Below, piece after piece: positions 43,503-52,942 of a stretch of 64,000 nt of DNA. Under the pieces are notes generated by a model. The model saw only the letters and a program-made list of their open reading frames with translations, was not told the origin of the DNA and did no database searches. Both the position numbers and the translations under genes were made by a program. Source of the stretch: Citrobacter freundii (GTDB lineage: Bacteria; Bacteroidota; Bacteroidia; Chitinophagales; Chitinophagaceae); assembly GCA_003243445.1 (NCBI GenBank), contig QFQQ01000028.1, forward strand, positions 1-64,000, read 5' to 3'. Each line of letters opens with the position of its first letter. The first letter of the stretch is position 1.

Positions 43503-44357
43503 ATGCGTCTTCAATCCAACAACCATCCTTTACCAGTAATAACCACGCAGCAATACCATGCAGGCATCAGCATCAACCGCATCGCGCAACTGGATCTGAG
43601 GGCTGATCCCAATGCCGGTTTTTCACTCTTCTTCCTTGCAGGTGGAGGCGGCATCATCAACTTTAACCATCAACCGGTCCAATGGAACGATACATATGTT
43701 TCTGCATTGACAGATACAGATCGTTGTGTGCTGAAACAAGGCTGTTTTAAAACAGGTTATCATATAGAACTAAGCCGTACGTTCATTCAACGGAATAATT
43801 TGTCGGTGGAATTATTGCCGTTCAGCAAAAACAATACAGGACAAAATGGTTTTTCCCTGCAACCGCCTGCTGCGGAAGAGATCAATGATCTCTTCAAAAA
43901 GATCAGTCTATTGCAGGATTTTACCAATGGACAGGATGAATCGATCACAGCTACGCTTATCAAACTGCTGTTGCTGTACCTTCAAAAAGCAATGCCGGAA
44001 ACAAACAGGTCCGTCACAGCGAAAAGACAGCATGCCCTGGCCGATCTTTTCTTTTCATCGGTAAGTAAACACTTTCGTGCAAAGAAGATGGTAACGGATT
44101 ATGCGAATGAACTTTGCATCAGCCCGCATTACCTGACCCAGGTGGTGAAAGAAGTGACCGGTGAAACACCGAGTTATTTCATTCAGCAACAAATTGCGAA
44201 AGAGGCAAAAAAGCAGGCGATGATCTCTTCGAAATCGATGAAGGAAGTGGCGTATGAACTTGGCTTTGATGACCAGGCGCACTTCAGTAAGTTTTTTAAA
44301 AAGAATACCGGCATGAACTTCACGGCTTTCCGCAGCAGGACCATCTTTACTTTATGA
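43503..44357 (+). CDS. AraC-family transcriptional regulator
   Basis: 284 residues from the ATG at 43503; 16 further codons are open upstream. Weak N-terminal cupin (FSLFFLAGGGGIINFNHQ); helix-turn-helix pair YANELCISPHYLTQVVKEVT and MKEVAYELGFDDQAHFSKFF. Divergent from the SDR gene, so it could share the operator at 43212-43247, but it also precedes the DUF1275 gene by 230 bp. Confidence 0.9.
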   Translation: MRLQSNNHPLPVITTQQYHAGISINRIAQLDLRADPNAGFSLFFLAGGGGIINFNHQPVQWNDTYVSALTDTDRCVLKQGCFKTGYHIELSRTFIQRNNLSVELLPFSKNNTGQNGFSLQPPAAEEINDLFKKISLLQDFTNGQDESITATLIKLLLLYLQKAMPETNRSVTAKRQHALADLFFSSVSKHFRAKKMVTDYANELCISPHYLTQVVKEVTGETPSYFIQQQIAKEAKKQAMISSKSMKEVAYELGFDDQAHFSKFFKKNTGMNFTAFRSRTIFTL

Positions 44358-44587
44358 ACTATCATAAATCAACGAAATGCCGTAATAATGCTGATAGATC
44401 TGAAAAGGTTAATACCGTGAATATGAGTAGCTTGGTGAATGGCATCACAATTGAAAACAACGGATGCACGACGACTGGTGGTGGATGGTTGATAACTACT
44501 CTAACTGTAATTTCTTTTATTCCCGGAACGTGATGTTCATGCCAGGATTAACCATTCATCACTGTCATCGTACATCCTCAAAACGAG

Positions 44588-45340
44588 ATGGATTTGAAAA
44601 ACAATTTAACGGATGTAAATAATCTGACTGATCCGCCTACGGCGAGACAAATTCTCTGGGCCAGCCTGATCCTTTCATTCTCGGCGGGATTCGCCGATAC
44701 AGTGACGTTCATCGCGGGGAATGAAACATTCTCCGCGCACGTCACCGGCAACTTCATTATCCTTGGCGCAAAACTGGTGGGCCAGCAAGCCGATCAGCAT
44801 TCATGGCTCAGCCTGCTGAGCTTTCCTGTATTTATGATCGCGGTGATGATAGGCGGTTGGTGGGTGAGCAGGGGACGTTCACCAAAATCATTATTACTCC
44901 TGGAAAGCCTGTTACTGTTGCTGGCCGGTATTATGGCCAGTACACTTAGCATCTGGAAAGGACAACATAATGGATTGACGCTGCTGATCGTGATGATCAC
45001 GGTAACAGCGATGGGTTTTCAGAATTGCTTTAGCAGGCTCGCGGCTGCATTTACGTTCGGGCAAACAACGGTGATGACGGGCAACGTCACACAATTATCG
45101 CTCGGCATTCGCGAATATTTCGCGCGGCAAAAAGATCCTGCTGCACTGTCCAGGCTAAAAGCGCAAGGCGTCCTGATCGGCGGCTTCGGGATCGGATGTG
45201 TATCGGGTGCTTTCCTCGGCGGATGGTTAGGGCTTCCCGCATTAGTGTTGCCGGGATTGATCATGAGCACGTGTTACCTGGTGCATGATCAGTTGGATGG
45301 GCTGGCAGCGGGATCAACGATTAATAAAAAAATGAAATGA
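44588..45340 (+). CDS. DUF1275 (YoaK-like) membrane protein
   Basis: 250 residues with about six membrane helices. FSAGFADTVTFIAGNETFSAHVTGN (shown in part: FADTVTFIAGNETFSAHVTG) is the DUF1275 signature. The family is suspected to be a transporter-like protein; substrate unknown. Its stop overlaps the kinase start by 4 bp (ATGA), an unusual pairing that suggests the kinase may sense or control this transporter. Confidence 0.88.
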   Translation: MDLKNNLTDVNNLTDPPTARQILWASLILSFSAGFADTVTFIAGNETFSAHVTGNFIILGAKLVGQQADQHSWLSLLSFPVFMIAVMIGGWWVSRGRSPKSLLLLESLLLLLAGIMASTLSIWKGQHNGLTLLIVMITVTAMGFQNCFSRLAAAFTFGQTTVMTGNVTQLSLGIREYFARQKDPAALSRLKAQGVLIGGFGIGCVSGAFLGGWLGLPALVLPGLIMSTCYLVHDQLDGLAAGSTINKKMK

Positions 45341-47610
45341 TATTGTTGCGGCGAATCAATCGATGGATACTTTCAGTCTTGCTGGCAGCTTGCATGCATA
45401 TTGTATCGGATGCGCAAACAGCGAATGATCTTCAACTCGTACAAAAGATCACCGGTGCTCAAAAGCTGGATACCGCCGCCATGGAGAAGCTGTATAAAGC
45501 CGGTGATGCATGCCTTGACAAGAACGGATCATCTCCCATCAACATTCCGGGCGCTGCACAGATCAGCGAGCTGCTGAAACGCCTCGGTACAAAACCTGGT
45601 TTGCAGGTAGCCGGAGGCTGGAGTGCATTACTGACTGCAAAGATCAATCGCGAAAGAGGAGAAGCAGCGAGATCGCGGCAACCTGCATTGCAGGCTTTGG
45701 AAGTGTTCAGACAACTGGGGTATATCCGGACACAGGCGGAAGCATTGATAGAGGTTGGTGGAAGCTATAATAATGAGCGGGATCAACTCGCAGCGAAGAT
45801 CAGTTATTATGAAGAAGGCATTGCGCTGTATCAGCAACTGGGCGATAAGAAAACCGTGGCGCAGTTAAAAGAATTTGTTGGGGATCTTTACCAGTTAAAG
45901 CAGGACTATCAGCGGGCGCTGGATAATTTATTCGAAGCACTTGCGCTGTACAAAGAAACAGGTAATAAGAATCTGCAGGGCGTTTACAGCCTGATCGGTG
46001 CGGTATATAGCGCCAGGGATGATTTCGCGCAATCACTCAAGTATAATTTGCTCGCGGTGGAAGCGGGCGAAGCAGCAAACGATAAAGGACCCTTGATGGT
46101 GGCGATCTACAACCGCGTTGGGCAGAGTTATTATTCCATGGAATCGTTTGGTAATACGCTGAAATATTTTGAACGCGGCTTGCAGGTGGCCTACGCCAAT
46201 AACGATACGCCCTCGATACAAACAATGCAGATGAACGTTGCCGATGCATTGCGTAAACTCGGCAATACAAAAGCCTCGTTGGATTCCGCAAAGGCATCGC
46301 GCAACATCGCGCCGATACCTGCATGGGGAAAGCTGTTCTTTGAAGTAGCCACTTTCGCGATCTACTGCGCCGCTGAAGATTTTACAGAAGCGGAAAAATC
46401 GTATCAACGTTTATTGAAGATCTACAATGATCCGTCCACAACCGAGAAAGAACGCCAGCAGATCAGGGTGACCGCAGTGAGTTACCTGCAACAACGGAAA
46501 CGCTGGGCGGAATCAGACCAGTTACTGAGAGCCTATGCCGAACATGCGAAGCAAACGCCGATCACGCTGCGCAAGGCCGCTGCTGCGGAAAAGTTTATGT
46601 TCCGCGTGGATTCGGTGAACGGAAACTGGCAGGCCGCGAATGATCATTTATTAAAATACATTGAATTAAATGATTCCATTCAGCGTGAATTAAGAGCCAA
46701 AGAGATCGGCGTATTGCAGGTAGAGTTTGAAACAAAGCAGAAGGATAAAGATATCCAACTGCTGACGCAGAAAAGCCAGTTGCAGGAAGCTTCATTGCAA
46801 AGAGAAAAGATCTTCCGGAATGCGTTCATTGCAGTGGGCGCCTTACTGTTATTATTACTGGCGCTTTTTTATAACCGGTACCGGTTGAAGCAAAAGGTCA
46901 ATCAGCAACTGGAAAATAAACAGGCGGAGATCAACGAGCAGAATGAGCGATTGAGGAAAGTACTGGATGATAAAGAATGGTTGTTAAAAGAGATCCATCA
47001 CCGCGTCAAAAATAATCTTCAGATCGTGATCAGCCTTCTCAATACACAATCGCGGTTCCTTGACAATGAAGATGCGATCACGGCGATCAGGAATAGTCAG
47101 CACCGTATGTATGCGATGTCCATTATTCATCAGCGGTTATACCAAACGGAGAATTTAGGAACGATCGATATGAAATGGTATCTGCAGGAGCTGATCAGTT
47201 ATATGAAGGAAAGCTTTACGACCGGTCAACGGATCAATATAGAGATCAATGCGCAGGCGCATGAGCTGGATGTGGTGGAGGCGGTGCCATTGGGGTTGAT
47301 CGTAAATGAAGCGGTAAGCAATGCGATCAAGTATGCGTTCCCCGGTGGGCGAAAAGGTTTGGTAAAGGTCAGTTTCATGCAGACGGATGATGACCGCTAT
47401 CGGTTGAGTGTGGAGGATAATGGTATTGGTATAGATAACATAGATGAAGTATTGCAAAAAGGAACATTGGGGTTGAGCCTGATAGAAGGGCTTGCGGGGC
47501 AACTGGATGGCGCGTTGAGTATGGAAAATACAGCGCAGGGTTTTCGCATCAGCCTTCTTTTTTCCGTCCGCAACCTGACTTCCAATAAAAAGGAATGGAT
47601 AAACGAATGA
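45337..47610 (+). CDS. TPR-containing histidine kinase, HisKA_2 type
   Basis: 757 residues. Signal peptide (MILLRRINRWILSVLLAAC...SDAQ), a periplasmic helical-repeat region (about 95-430, TPR-like with LAAKISYYEEGIALYQQLGD and RALDNLFEALALYKETGN), one membrane helix (about 490-510) and the kinase core. The H-box is KEIHHRVKNNLQIVISLL with H554, then an ATPase domain with LGLIVNEAVSNAIKYAFP, DNGIGI and LGLSLIEGLA. This TPR-TM-HisKA_2 form is common in Bacteroidota. Its stop overlaps the sigma54-type receiver gene by 16 bp, its certain partner. Confidence 0.93.
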   Translation: MILLRRINRWILSVLLAACMHIVSDAQTANDLQLVQKITGAQKLDTAAMEKLYKAGDACLDKNGSSPINIPGAAQISELLKRLGTKPGLQVAGGWSALLTAKINRERGEAARSRQPALQALEVFRQLGYIRTQAEALIEVGGSYNNERDQLAAKISYYEEGIALYQQLGDKKTVAQLKEFVGDLYQLKQDYQRALDNLFEALALYKETGNKNLQGVYSLIGAVYSARDDFAQSLKYNLLAVEAGEAANDKGPLMVAIYNRVGQSYYSMESFGNTLKYFERGLQVAYANNDTPSIQTMQMNVADALRKLGNTKASLDSAKASRNIAPIPAWGKLFFEVATFAIYCAAEDFTEAEKSYQRLLKIYNDPSTTEKERQQIRVTAVSYLQQRKRWAESDQLLRAYAEHAKQTPITLRKAAAAEKFMFRVDSVNGNWQAANDHLLKYIELNDSIQRELRAKEIGVLQVEFETKQKDKDIQLLTQKSQLQEASLQREKIFRNAFIAVGALLLLLLALFYNRYRLKQKVNQQLENKQAEINEQNERLRKVLDDKEWLLKEIHHRVKNNLQIVISLLNTQSRFLDNEDAITAIRNSQHRMYAMSIIHQRLYQTENLGTIDMKWYLQELISYMKESFTTGQRINIEINAQAHELDVVEAVPLGLIVNEAVSNAIKYAFPGGRKGLVKVSFMQTDDDRYRLSVEDNGIGIDNIDEVLQKGTLGLSLIEGLAGQLDGALSMENTAQGFRISLLFSVRNLTSNKKEWINE

Positions 47611-48965
47611 TCATGCAAAAGGAACATATTCTGATCGTAGAAGACGAATTTATTGTGGCAAATGATCTCCGGCATATTTTGCTGAAAGAGGGATACCGCG
47701 TAGTAGGGATTGCCGCGTCCGTGGAGCAGGCAAGAAAAATGATCGAAGCAAAGCAACCTGACTGGATCTTGCTGGACATTATGCTGAAAGGTGATCTCAC
47801 AGGCATTGACCTGGGAATGGAATTGAAACAACAACAACGACCATTTCTTTATATTTCTGCGAATACCAACCAACAGATCCTGGAAGCGGCAAAGCAAACA
47901 GAGCCGTATGGTTTTCTGGTAAAACCATTCCGCGAAAAAGATCTGTTCGTGATGCTGGATATTGCCCGTCATCGGTTCAGTGTTGAAACAAAAAAGATCG
48001 CTGCACCACTGCCTCCACCAACGGCTGTTCCCGGATTGATCGGTGAAAGCCCGCAATTGAAAGCGGTGATCGAACAGATCAGAACGGTTGCAACAACGGA
48101 TACATCGGTGTTGATCACGGGAGAAAGTGGTACGGGCAAGGAAGTGGTGGCAAAAGCCATTCATCAATTGTCAAACCGCGCAAAGAAGCCGTTGATCACG
48201 GTGAATTGCGGTGCATTACCGCAGACACTGGTGGAGTCAGAGCTGTTTGGTTATGAAAAAGGGGCCTTTACCGGGGCAAATCAACGGCATGCGGGCAAGT
48301 TTGAACAGGCGAATGGCGGTACGATCTTCCTCGACGAGATCGGGGAACTGCCGTTGGAAATGCAGGTCAAACTCTTGCGTGTACTACAGGAAAAAGAGAT
48401 CGAACGGCTGGGAAGCAGCCAGACCATCAAGGTGGATATACGGATCATCGCGGCCACCAACCGGAACCTGGAAAAGGAAGTAGCAGAAGGACGTTTCCGG
48501 TTGGATCTGTATTATAGATTGAATGTATTCCCGATCGAGCTGACGCCATTGCGTACCAGGAAGAAAGATATTCCATTGCTTGCTCAGCATTTTTTACAAT
48601 TATACAGCACCCAAAACGGTAAAACTATTTCGGAAATAGATCCGCAAACGATGGAGCAATTCATGCAATATGCATGGCCGGGGAATATCCGGGAAATGCA
48701 GCATCTGATTGAAAGGAATGTCTTATTTGCTACAGGCGGTTTGTTGAAAGTGGAGATGCCAAAGCAATTGATGAAACAAACCGATATCACAGGCGGTTCG
48801 ATCAAAACGATGGAAGAGCTGGAGCGTGATCATATCGTCGCGACATTACAACATGCCGGAGGCAAAGTTTCCGGCCCGGGCGGTGCAGCGGAGTTGCTGG
48901 GCATTCCCGCACAAACGCTGTATTCAAAGATGAAAAAGCTGGGGATCCGGCAACAATACAATTGA
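47595..48965 (+). CDS. Sigma54-dependent response regulator (NtrC type)
   Basis: 456 residues (other ATGs at 47607 and 47613). Receiver domain with E16/D17 and acceptor D61 in WILLDIMLKG, AAA+ domain with Walker A GESGTGKE, a standard GAFTGA loop (YEKGAFTGANQ), Walker B IFLDEIGELP, and a C-terminal Fis-type HTH (GPGGAAELLGIPAQTLYSKM). It activates promoters that use sigma54 after phosphorylation, presumably by the kinase just upstream. I did not find a convincing TGGCAC-N5-TTGC promoter in the window. Confidence 0.95.
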   Translation: MDKRMIMQKEHILIVEDEFIVANDLRHILLKEGYRVVGIAASVEQARKMIEAKQPDWILLDIMLKGDLTGIDLGMELKQQQRPFLYISANTNQQILEAAKQTEPYGFLVKPFREKDLFVMLDIARHRFSVETKKIAAPLPPPTAVPGLIGESPQLKAVIEQIRTVATTDTSVLITGESGTGKEVVAKAIHQLSNRAKKPLITVNCGALPQTLVESELFGYEKGAFTGANQRHAGKFEQANGGTIFLDEIGELPLEMQVKLLRVLQEKEIERLGSSQTIKVDIRIIAATNRNLEKEVAEGRFRLDLYYRLNVFPIELTPLRTRKKDIPLLAQHFLQLYSTQNGKTISEIDPQTMEQFMQYAWPGNIREMQHLIERNVLFATGGLLKVEMPKQLMKQTDITGGSIKTMEELERDHIVATLQHAGGKVSGPGGAAELLGIPAQTLYSKMKKLGIRQQYN

Positions 48966-49164
48966 TCGATTGACATAAACGCTCTCCTTCACCACAGATC
49001 ACGCAGATCACTTGCTTATACCGGACATTCATCTGGGGGTCCAACGCGCTACCTGATAAAAGACATCGATATCCTTAACGAAATGACACTAATTTTCATT
49101 CGCGAATTAAGCGTACTTTTAAGGACTAAAGACCCCGGATCCAATCACCCTTTATCCGTCCGCC

Positions 49165-49905
49165 ATGCTTTCCTCTCTAAAAAATCATCCCTTTGCAGTT
49201 GAAGCATTCTTCGACAGTTCCATTGTGCTGAGTTTCGCCGTTCCAAAACAAGAATTGCTGCCACTGCTTCCCGAATGCCTGGAGCCAGACACTTTCCAGG
49301 ATAAATGGGGATTCGTTGCCCTTGCCATGGTGAAAACAAAAGGCCTGCGGCCAAAAGGGTTTCCTTCTTTTATGGGCGATGATTTCTTCCTGACTGGCTA
49401 TCGCATCTTTGTCCGCTATACAACCAATGCGGGAAAACGCCTGCGCGGTCTCTACATCATCAAATCAGAAACAGACAGAAAGAAGATGCAGCTCTTCGGA
49501 AATATCTTTACGCATTATCATTACACCACAACAGACATAAAAAGCATTACCGAAGGAACACAAACAACGATCTCTTCCGGCAAATCCGGTTTAAATATTA
49601 TTGTTGATGATAGCACTGAAGACATTCCCTTACCCGCAGGCTCGCCCTTCAATGATTGGAAAGAGGCGCGGAGATTCGCCGGTCCGTTACCATTCACTTT
49701 TACATACAATGAGCAAAAAAAAGAAGTGCTGATCATCGAAGGTGTGCGCGAGAACTGGACGCCTGCGCCGGTCAGACTGGTTTCCTGGCGATCCGATTTT
49801 ATAGAAGGACTTGCGTTGAATGGATTGAAACCCGCCAATGCTTTTATCATCCGCAACATTCCCTATTACTGGAAAAAAGGCAAACTGGAATTATGGAAAG
49901 GATAA
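49165..49905 (+). CDS. DUF2071-family protein
   Basis: 246 residues. AVPKQELLPLLPECLEPDTF, WGFVALAMVKTKGLRPKGFP and a late FTYNEQKKEVLIIEGVREN are typical of DUF2071 (YqjF-like) proteins, which have a beta-barrel fold and unknown activity. It overlaps the membrane methyltransferase gene by 13 bp. A related but more distant protein is at 55282-56001. Confidence 0.8.
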   Translation: MLSSLKNHPFAVEAFFDSSIVLSFAVPKQELLPLLPECLEPDTFQDKWGFVALAMVKTKGLRPKGFPSFMGDDFFLTGYRIFVRYTTNAGKRLRGLYIIKSETDRKKMQLFGNIFTHYHYTTTDIKSITEGTQTTISSGKSGLNIIVDDSTEDIPLPAGSPFNDWKEARRFAGPLPFTFTYNEQKKEVLIIEGVRENWTPAPVRLVSWRSDFIEGLALNGLKPANAFIIRNIPYYWKKGKLELWKG

Positions 49906-50645
49906 GAGCACCATTCCAGGGAATCACGAATATTATCCGCTTTAACTGGCATTTTTATGTGATCGCGTTGGGGGCGATCATCGCATTGGTTTTTATCGGA
50001 TCTTATTTTCCGGCAGAGATACAATTCTCCACTTATGTCTTTTGTGCATTGATCATTTTATCTGCCGGTATTTCACTCTTTGTTTCCTATTATGTATATG
50101 ACCGGTCCGGTTTGTATGATCTTTCCTGGTTAGAACCCTTGATCACCGGAAAGGAAAACACAGTCATCAATGTAAATGCGGGCTTTGATGAAACAAGCAA
50201 TACGCTGAAGCATCTTTTCCCAACGGCGGATCTTCGTGTGTTTGATTTTTATGATCCGGCGAAACACACGGAAGTATCTATTAAAAGAGCAAGGGCCGCG
50301 TATCCCTTATATCCCGGTACAGAAACGATCACCACGAACTATCTTCCTGTTCAGGAAGCATCGGTCGACCTGATCCTCCTGATCTTTGCCGCGCATGAAA
50401 TAAGGGATGATGATGAGCGGAAAGTTTTCTTTGGTCAGCTGCACCAAAAACTAAAACCGGGAGGAAAGATCATCATAGTGGAACACCTCCGCGACTTTCT
50501 TAATTTCTTTGCATACAATATCGGCTTCTTCCATTTTCATTCTTTGCAAACATGGCGGCAAACATTCAATGCAAGCGGATTTAAGATCGACAGTAAAAAG
50601 AAGATCAGTCCTTTTGTAACCCTGTTTATCCTCAAAAAAGCATGA
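49893..50645 (+). CDS. Membrane-anchored SAM-dependent methyltransferase
   Basis: 250 residues. Two N-terminal membrane helices (FYVIALGAIIALVFIGSYF, YVFCALIILSAGISLFVSYY), then a class I methyltransferase core: VINVNAGFDET for motif I, ADLRVFDFYDP, VDLILLIFAAHEI and LKPGGKIIIVEH. The Gly-rich motif I is degenerate (NVNAGFD instead of GxGxG). A small-molecule or lipid substrate at the membrane is plausible. It is transcribed with the DUF2071 gene upstream and the membrane protein downstream (4-bp overlap). Confidence 0.82.
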   Translation: MERIRAPFQGITNIIRFNWHFYVIALGAIIALVFIGSYFPAEIQFSTYVFCALIILSAGISLFVSYYVYDRSGLYDLSWLEPLITGKENTVINVNAGFDETSNTLKHLFPTADLRVFDFYDPAKHTEVSIKRARAAYPLYPGTETITTNYLPVQEASVDLILLIFAAHEIRDDDERKVFFGQLHQKLKPGGKIIIVEHLRDFLNFFAYNIGFFHFHSLQTWRQTFNASGFKIDSKKKISPFVTLFILKKA

Positions 50646-51046
50646 TCATCCACCTCACTATCACTGGTTATATATTGATGATACTGGCGATCATCCACAT
50701 TTCTTTTCCGCGCTATTTCAACTGGCGGAAAGAACTGAAAGATGTAAGCATGATCAACCGGCAGATGATGTATATCCACACTTTATTTATCGGGCTTGTA
50801 GTCTTCCTGATGGGAGCACTTTGCGTGAGTTCACCTGCTGAATTATTAAATACTTCATTAGGTAAAAAGATCTGTCTTGGACTCGCGGCATTCTGGGTTA
50901 CCCGGCTGGTGATCCAGTTCATCGGCTATTCTCCCAGATTATGGAAGGGAAGATCGTTTGAGACAAGCATGCATATCCTGTTCAGCATACTCTGGACATA
51001 TATCAGTTGTGTCTTCGTGATTGCCTGCTGGAATGTTTACAGTTAA
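50642..51046 (+). CDS. Small membrane protein
   Basis: 134 residues with about four membrane helices (MIIHLTITGYILMILAIIHI, MYIHTLFIGLVVFLMGALCV, LGLAAFWVTRLVIQFIGY, SILWTYISCVFVIACWN). It overlaps the methyltransferase by 4 bp and so belongs to the same operon. Function unknown. Confidence 0.75.
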   Translation: MIIHLTITGYILMILAIIHISFPRYFNWRKELKDVSMINRQMMYIHTLFIGLVVFLMGALCVSSPAELLNTSLGKKICLGLAAFWVTRLVIQFIGYSPRLWKGRSFETSMHILFSILWTYISCVFVIACWNVYS

Positions 51047-51050
51047 GGGA

Positions 51051-52673
51051 TCATTTTGAAAGAACATGCTCTTTCTTTATTCCCAGCTTCTGCATTTTGG
51101 AGATCAGCGTGGTGGCGGGCAGACCCAGTTTCTTCGCGGCGCCCTGTGGCCCTGATACGCGGCCATTACATTGATTCAACACATGCAATATATAAGTGCG
51201 TTCCATTGCGGCTAATGTTTGTACCGTATTATCGCTGTCGCGGGACGAACGCAGATCTTTTACTGGCATGGCAATCTCGGTGATCGTTTTCCCGCGTGAA
51301 AGAAGAATGGTTCTTTCTATCAGGTGTTCCAGCTCGCGGATATTTCCCGGCCAGTGATAGGCTTCCAGCGTTTTCAATACTTTGGAAGAAACGGTTGTTT
51401 CTGTTTTGTTGGCGCTATTGCCATACTTCTTCAGAAAATGATTGGTCAACGGCGCAATATCTTCTTTACGGTTTCGCAATGGCTGAAGGTGCAGCGGCAC
51501 GACATTCAACCGGTAAAACAGATCGCTGCGGAAACGGCCGTTCATTACTTCCTCTTCGAGGTTCCTGTTCGTTGCTGCGATAATGCGGACGTCTATTCTG
51601 ACCGGTTGATTGCCACCCAGGCGTTCGATCTCTTTTTCCTGGATGACGCGTAGCAGTTTTGATTGCAGCAACAGGGGCAATTCGCCGATCTCATCGAGGA
51701 AGATCGTACTGCCGTTGGCCAGTTCAAACTTTCCGATGCGTTGTTGTGTGGCATTGGTAAAGCTGCCTTTCTCATGGCCAAACAATTCGCTTTCGATCAG
51801 TGTCTCGGGTATTGCAGCGCAATTCACGCGGATCATCAAACGGTCCTTTCTTGGCGAGTTTTCATGAATGGCGTTTGCCACCACTTCTTTTCCCGTACCT
51901 GTTTCGCCTTGTATCAGTACTGTCGAATTCGCCGGTGCGATCTGAACGATCAGCTGACGAAGTTCTTTTGATGAAGCAGATTCACCCACCAGCATGCTCT
52001 TGCCCGGCAGCAATTGCTGCAGGTAATTATTTTCCTGCTGAAGTTTTTGTTTAAGCTGTTCCAGGTCATTCAATGATCTGGCAAGTTGTTCATTCGCGAT
52101 GATGTTTGCTATTGCAATAGTCAGCTGATCCGCTACGCCTTTCAATAGTGAGAACTGCGCGGGTGAGAACGTCTGTTGTTCGGCCGCATAAAAATAAAGT
52201 ACGCCTTTGGCGGAAACTCCATCGATCTTCACGGTCAGCATCTCCGTGATACCGGCGTTATACCAGTGAACGATATAAGGCGGTTTATGTTTCCGCTGCA
52301 ACAGTTTACGCATATCGTGGATCAGCGGTGCGCCGGCATTTAAGGTTTCGTCAAAAATGCCGTCCTGTACAGGATGTTTGCTGTGAATGATCGGACTTTC
52401 CTGTGTAACCGACCGGATCTTTTCACGCGAATGGAGGAAAGGCGTGTGGGTTTCACCATCCTCGTTCAACAGGCATAGGGTATAGTACCGTGCATTGAAC
52501 GCACGCAGTAATTCATGTGATACCAGCTCCCAAAGGTCACTGCGCGTACGCACCGCCGCGATCCTTGAGTTCATTGAAAGCAGTAAGGACTGCTCCTGCT
52601 CCTTTTGCCGGAGCTGGGCGAGCAGATCTTTTGTGTTTTGCCGGGTTGCTGTGGAATTGGTATCAGAATGCAT
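51051..52673 (-). CDS. GAF-domain sigma54 activator with altered GAFTGA loop
   Basis: 540 residues. A GAF domain (about 30-185) precedes a coiled linker, an AAA+ domain with Walker A GETGTGKEVVANAIH and Walker B IFLDEIGELP, and a Fis-type HTH (GPQGAAKKLGLPATTLISKM). The sigma54-contacting loop, normally GAFTGA, reads GSFTNA (HEKGSFTNATQQRIG). The Phe-Thr pair is kept but two other positions differ. The gene is divergent from an SDR (269-bp gap), which is the probable target. There is no receiver, so GAF ligand binding should control it. Confidence 0.9.
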   Translation of the reverse strand: MHSDTNSTATRQNTKDLLAQLRQKEQEQSLLLSMNSRIAAVRTRSDLWELVSHELLRAFNARYYTLCLLNEDGETHTPFLHSREKIRSVTQESPIIHSKHPVQDGIFDETLNAGAPLIHDMRKLLQRKHKPPYIVHWYNAGITEMLTVKIDGVSAKGVLYFYAAEQQTFSPAQFSLLKGVADQLTIAIANIIANEQLARSLNDLEQLKQKLQQENNYLQQLLPGKSMLVGESASSKELRQLIVQIAPANSTVLIQGETGTGKEVVANAIHENSPRKDRLMIRVNCAAIPETLIESELFGHEKGSFTNATQQRIGKFELANGSTIFLDEIGELPLLLQSKLLRVIQEKEIERLGGNQPVRIDVRIIAATNRNLEEEVMNGRFRSDLFYRLNVVPLHLQPLRNRKEDIAPLTNHFLKKYGNSANKTETTVSSKVLKTLEAYHWPGNIRELEHLIERTILLSRGKTITEIAMPVKDLRSSRDSDNTVQTLAAMERTYILHVLNQCNGRVSGPQGAAKKLGLPATTLISKMQKLGIKKEHVLSK

Positions 52674-52942
52674 TTATGCGCGTGAAATTAGGGGAGAATG
52701 GGCAGATGAGGCACGAAAATGTACGGTATTTCGTAAAAATGCGGACCCAGCCCATCTATTGTGATCTTCCCACGGCAAACTTGGCCATTAAAGACCAGCT
52801 CCCGGGATTTCTTTGGGATGAGGGTAGAGCCTGGAGGAACCGGATCTGGCAGGATCAGTAATCTGGATACAAGATGCCGCAATTTGCACACAGCCCACCG
52901 TCCGTATCATCGCAATTTTGTGTTTCAACAATTTTAAAAAAG

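Noticed and set aside
47397..48167. Long leftward frame (256 residues) opposite the kinase-regulator junction
   Set aside because: It is antisense to two clear genes, and its sequence is unusually rich in Phe, Cys and His (as is typical of shadows) with no motif.
52674..52942. Sigma54 promoter in the divergent gap before the SDR
   Set aside because: No TGGCAC-N5-TTGC-like sequence is convincing there; the gap's likely regulation by the activator is left as inference.
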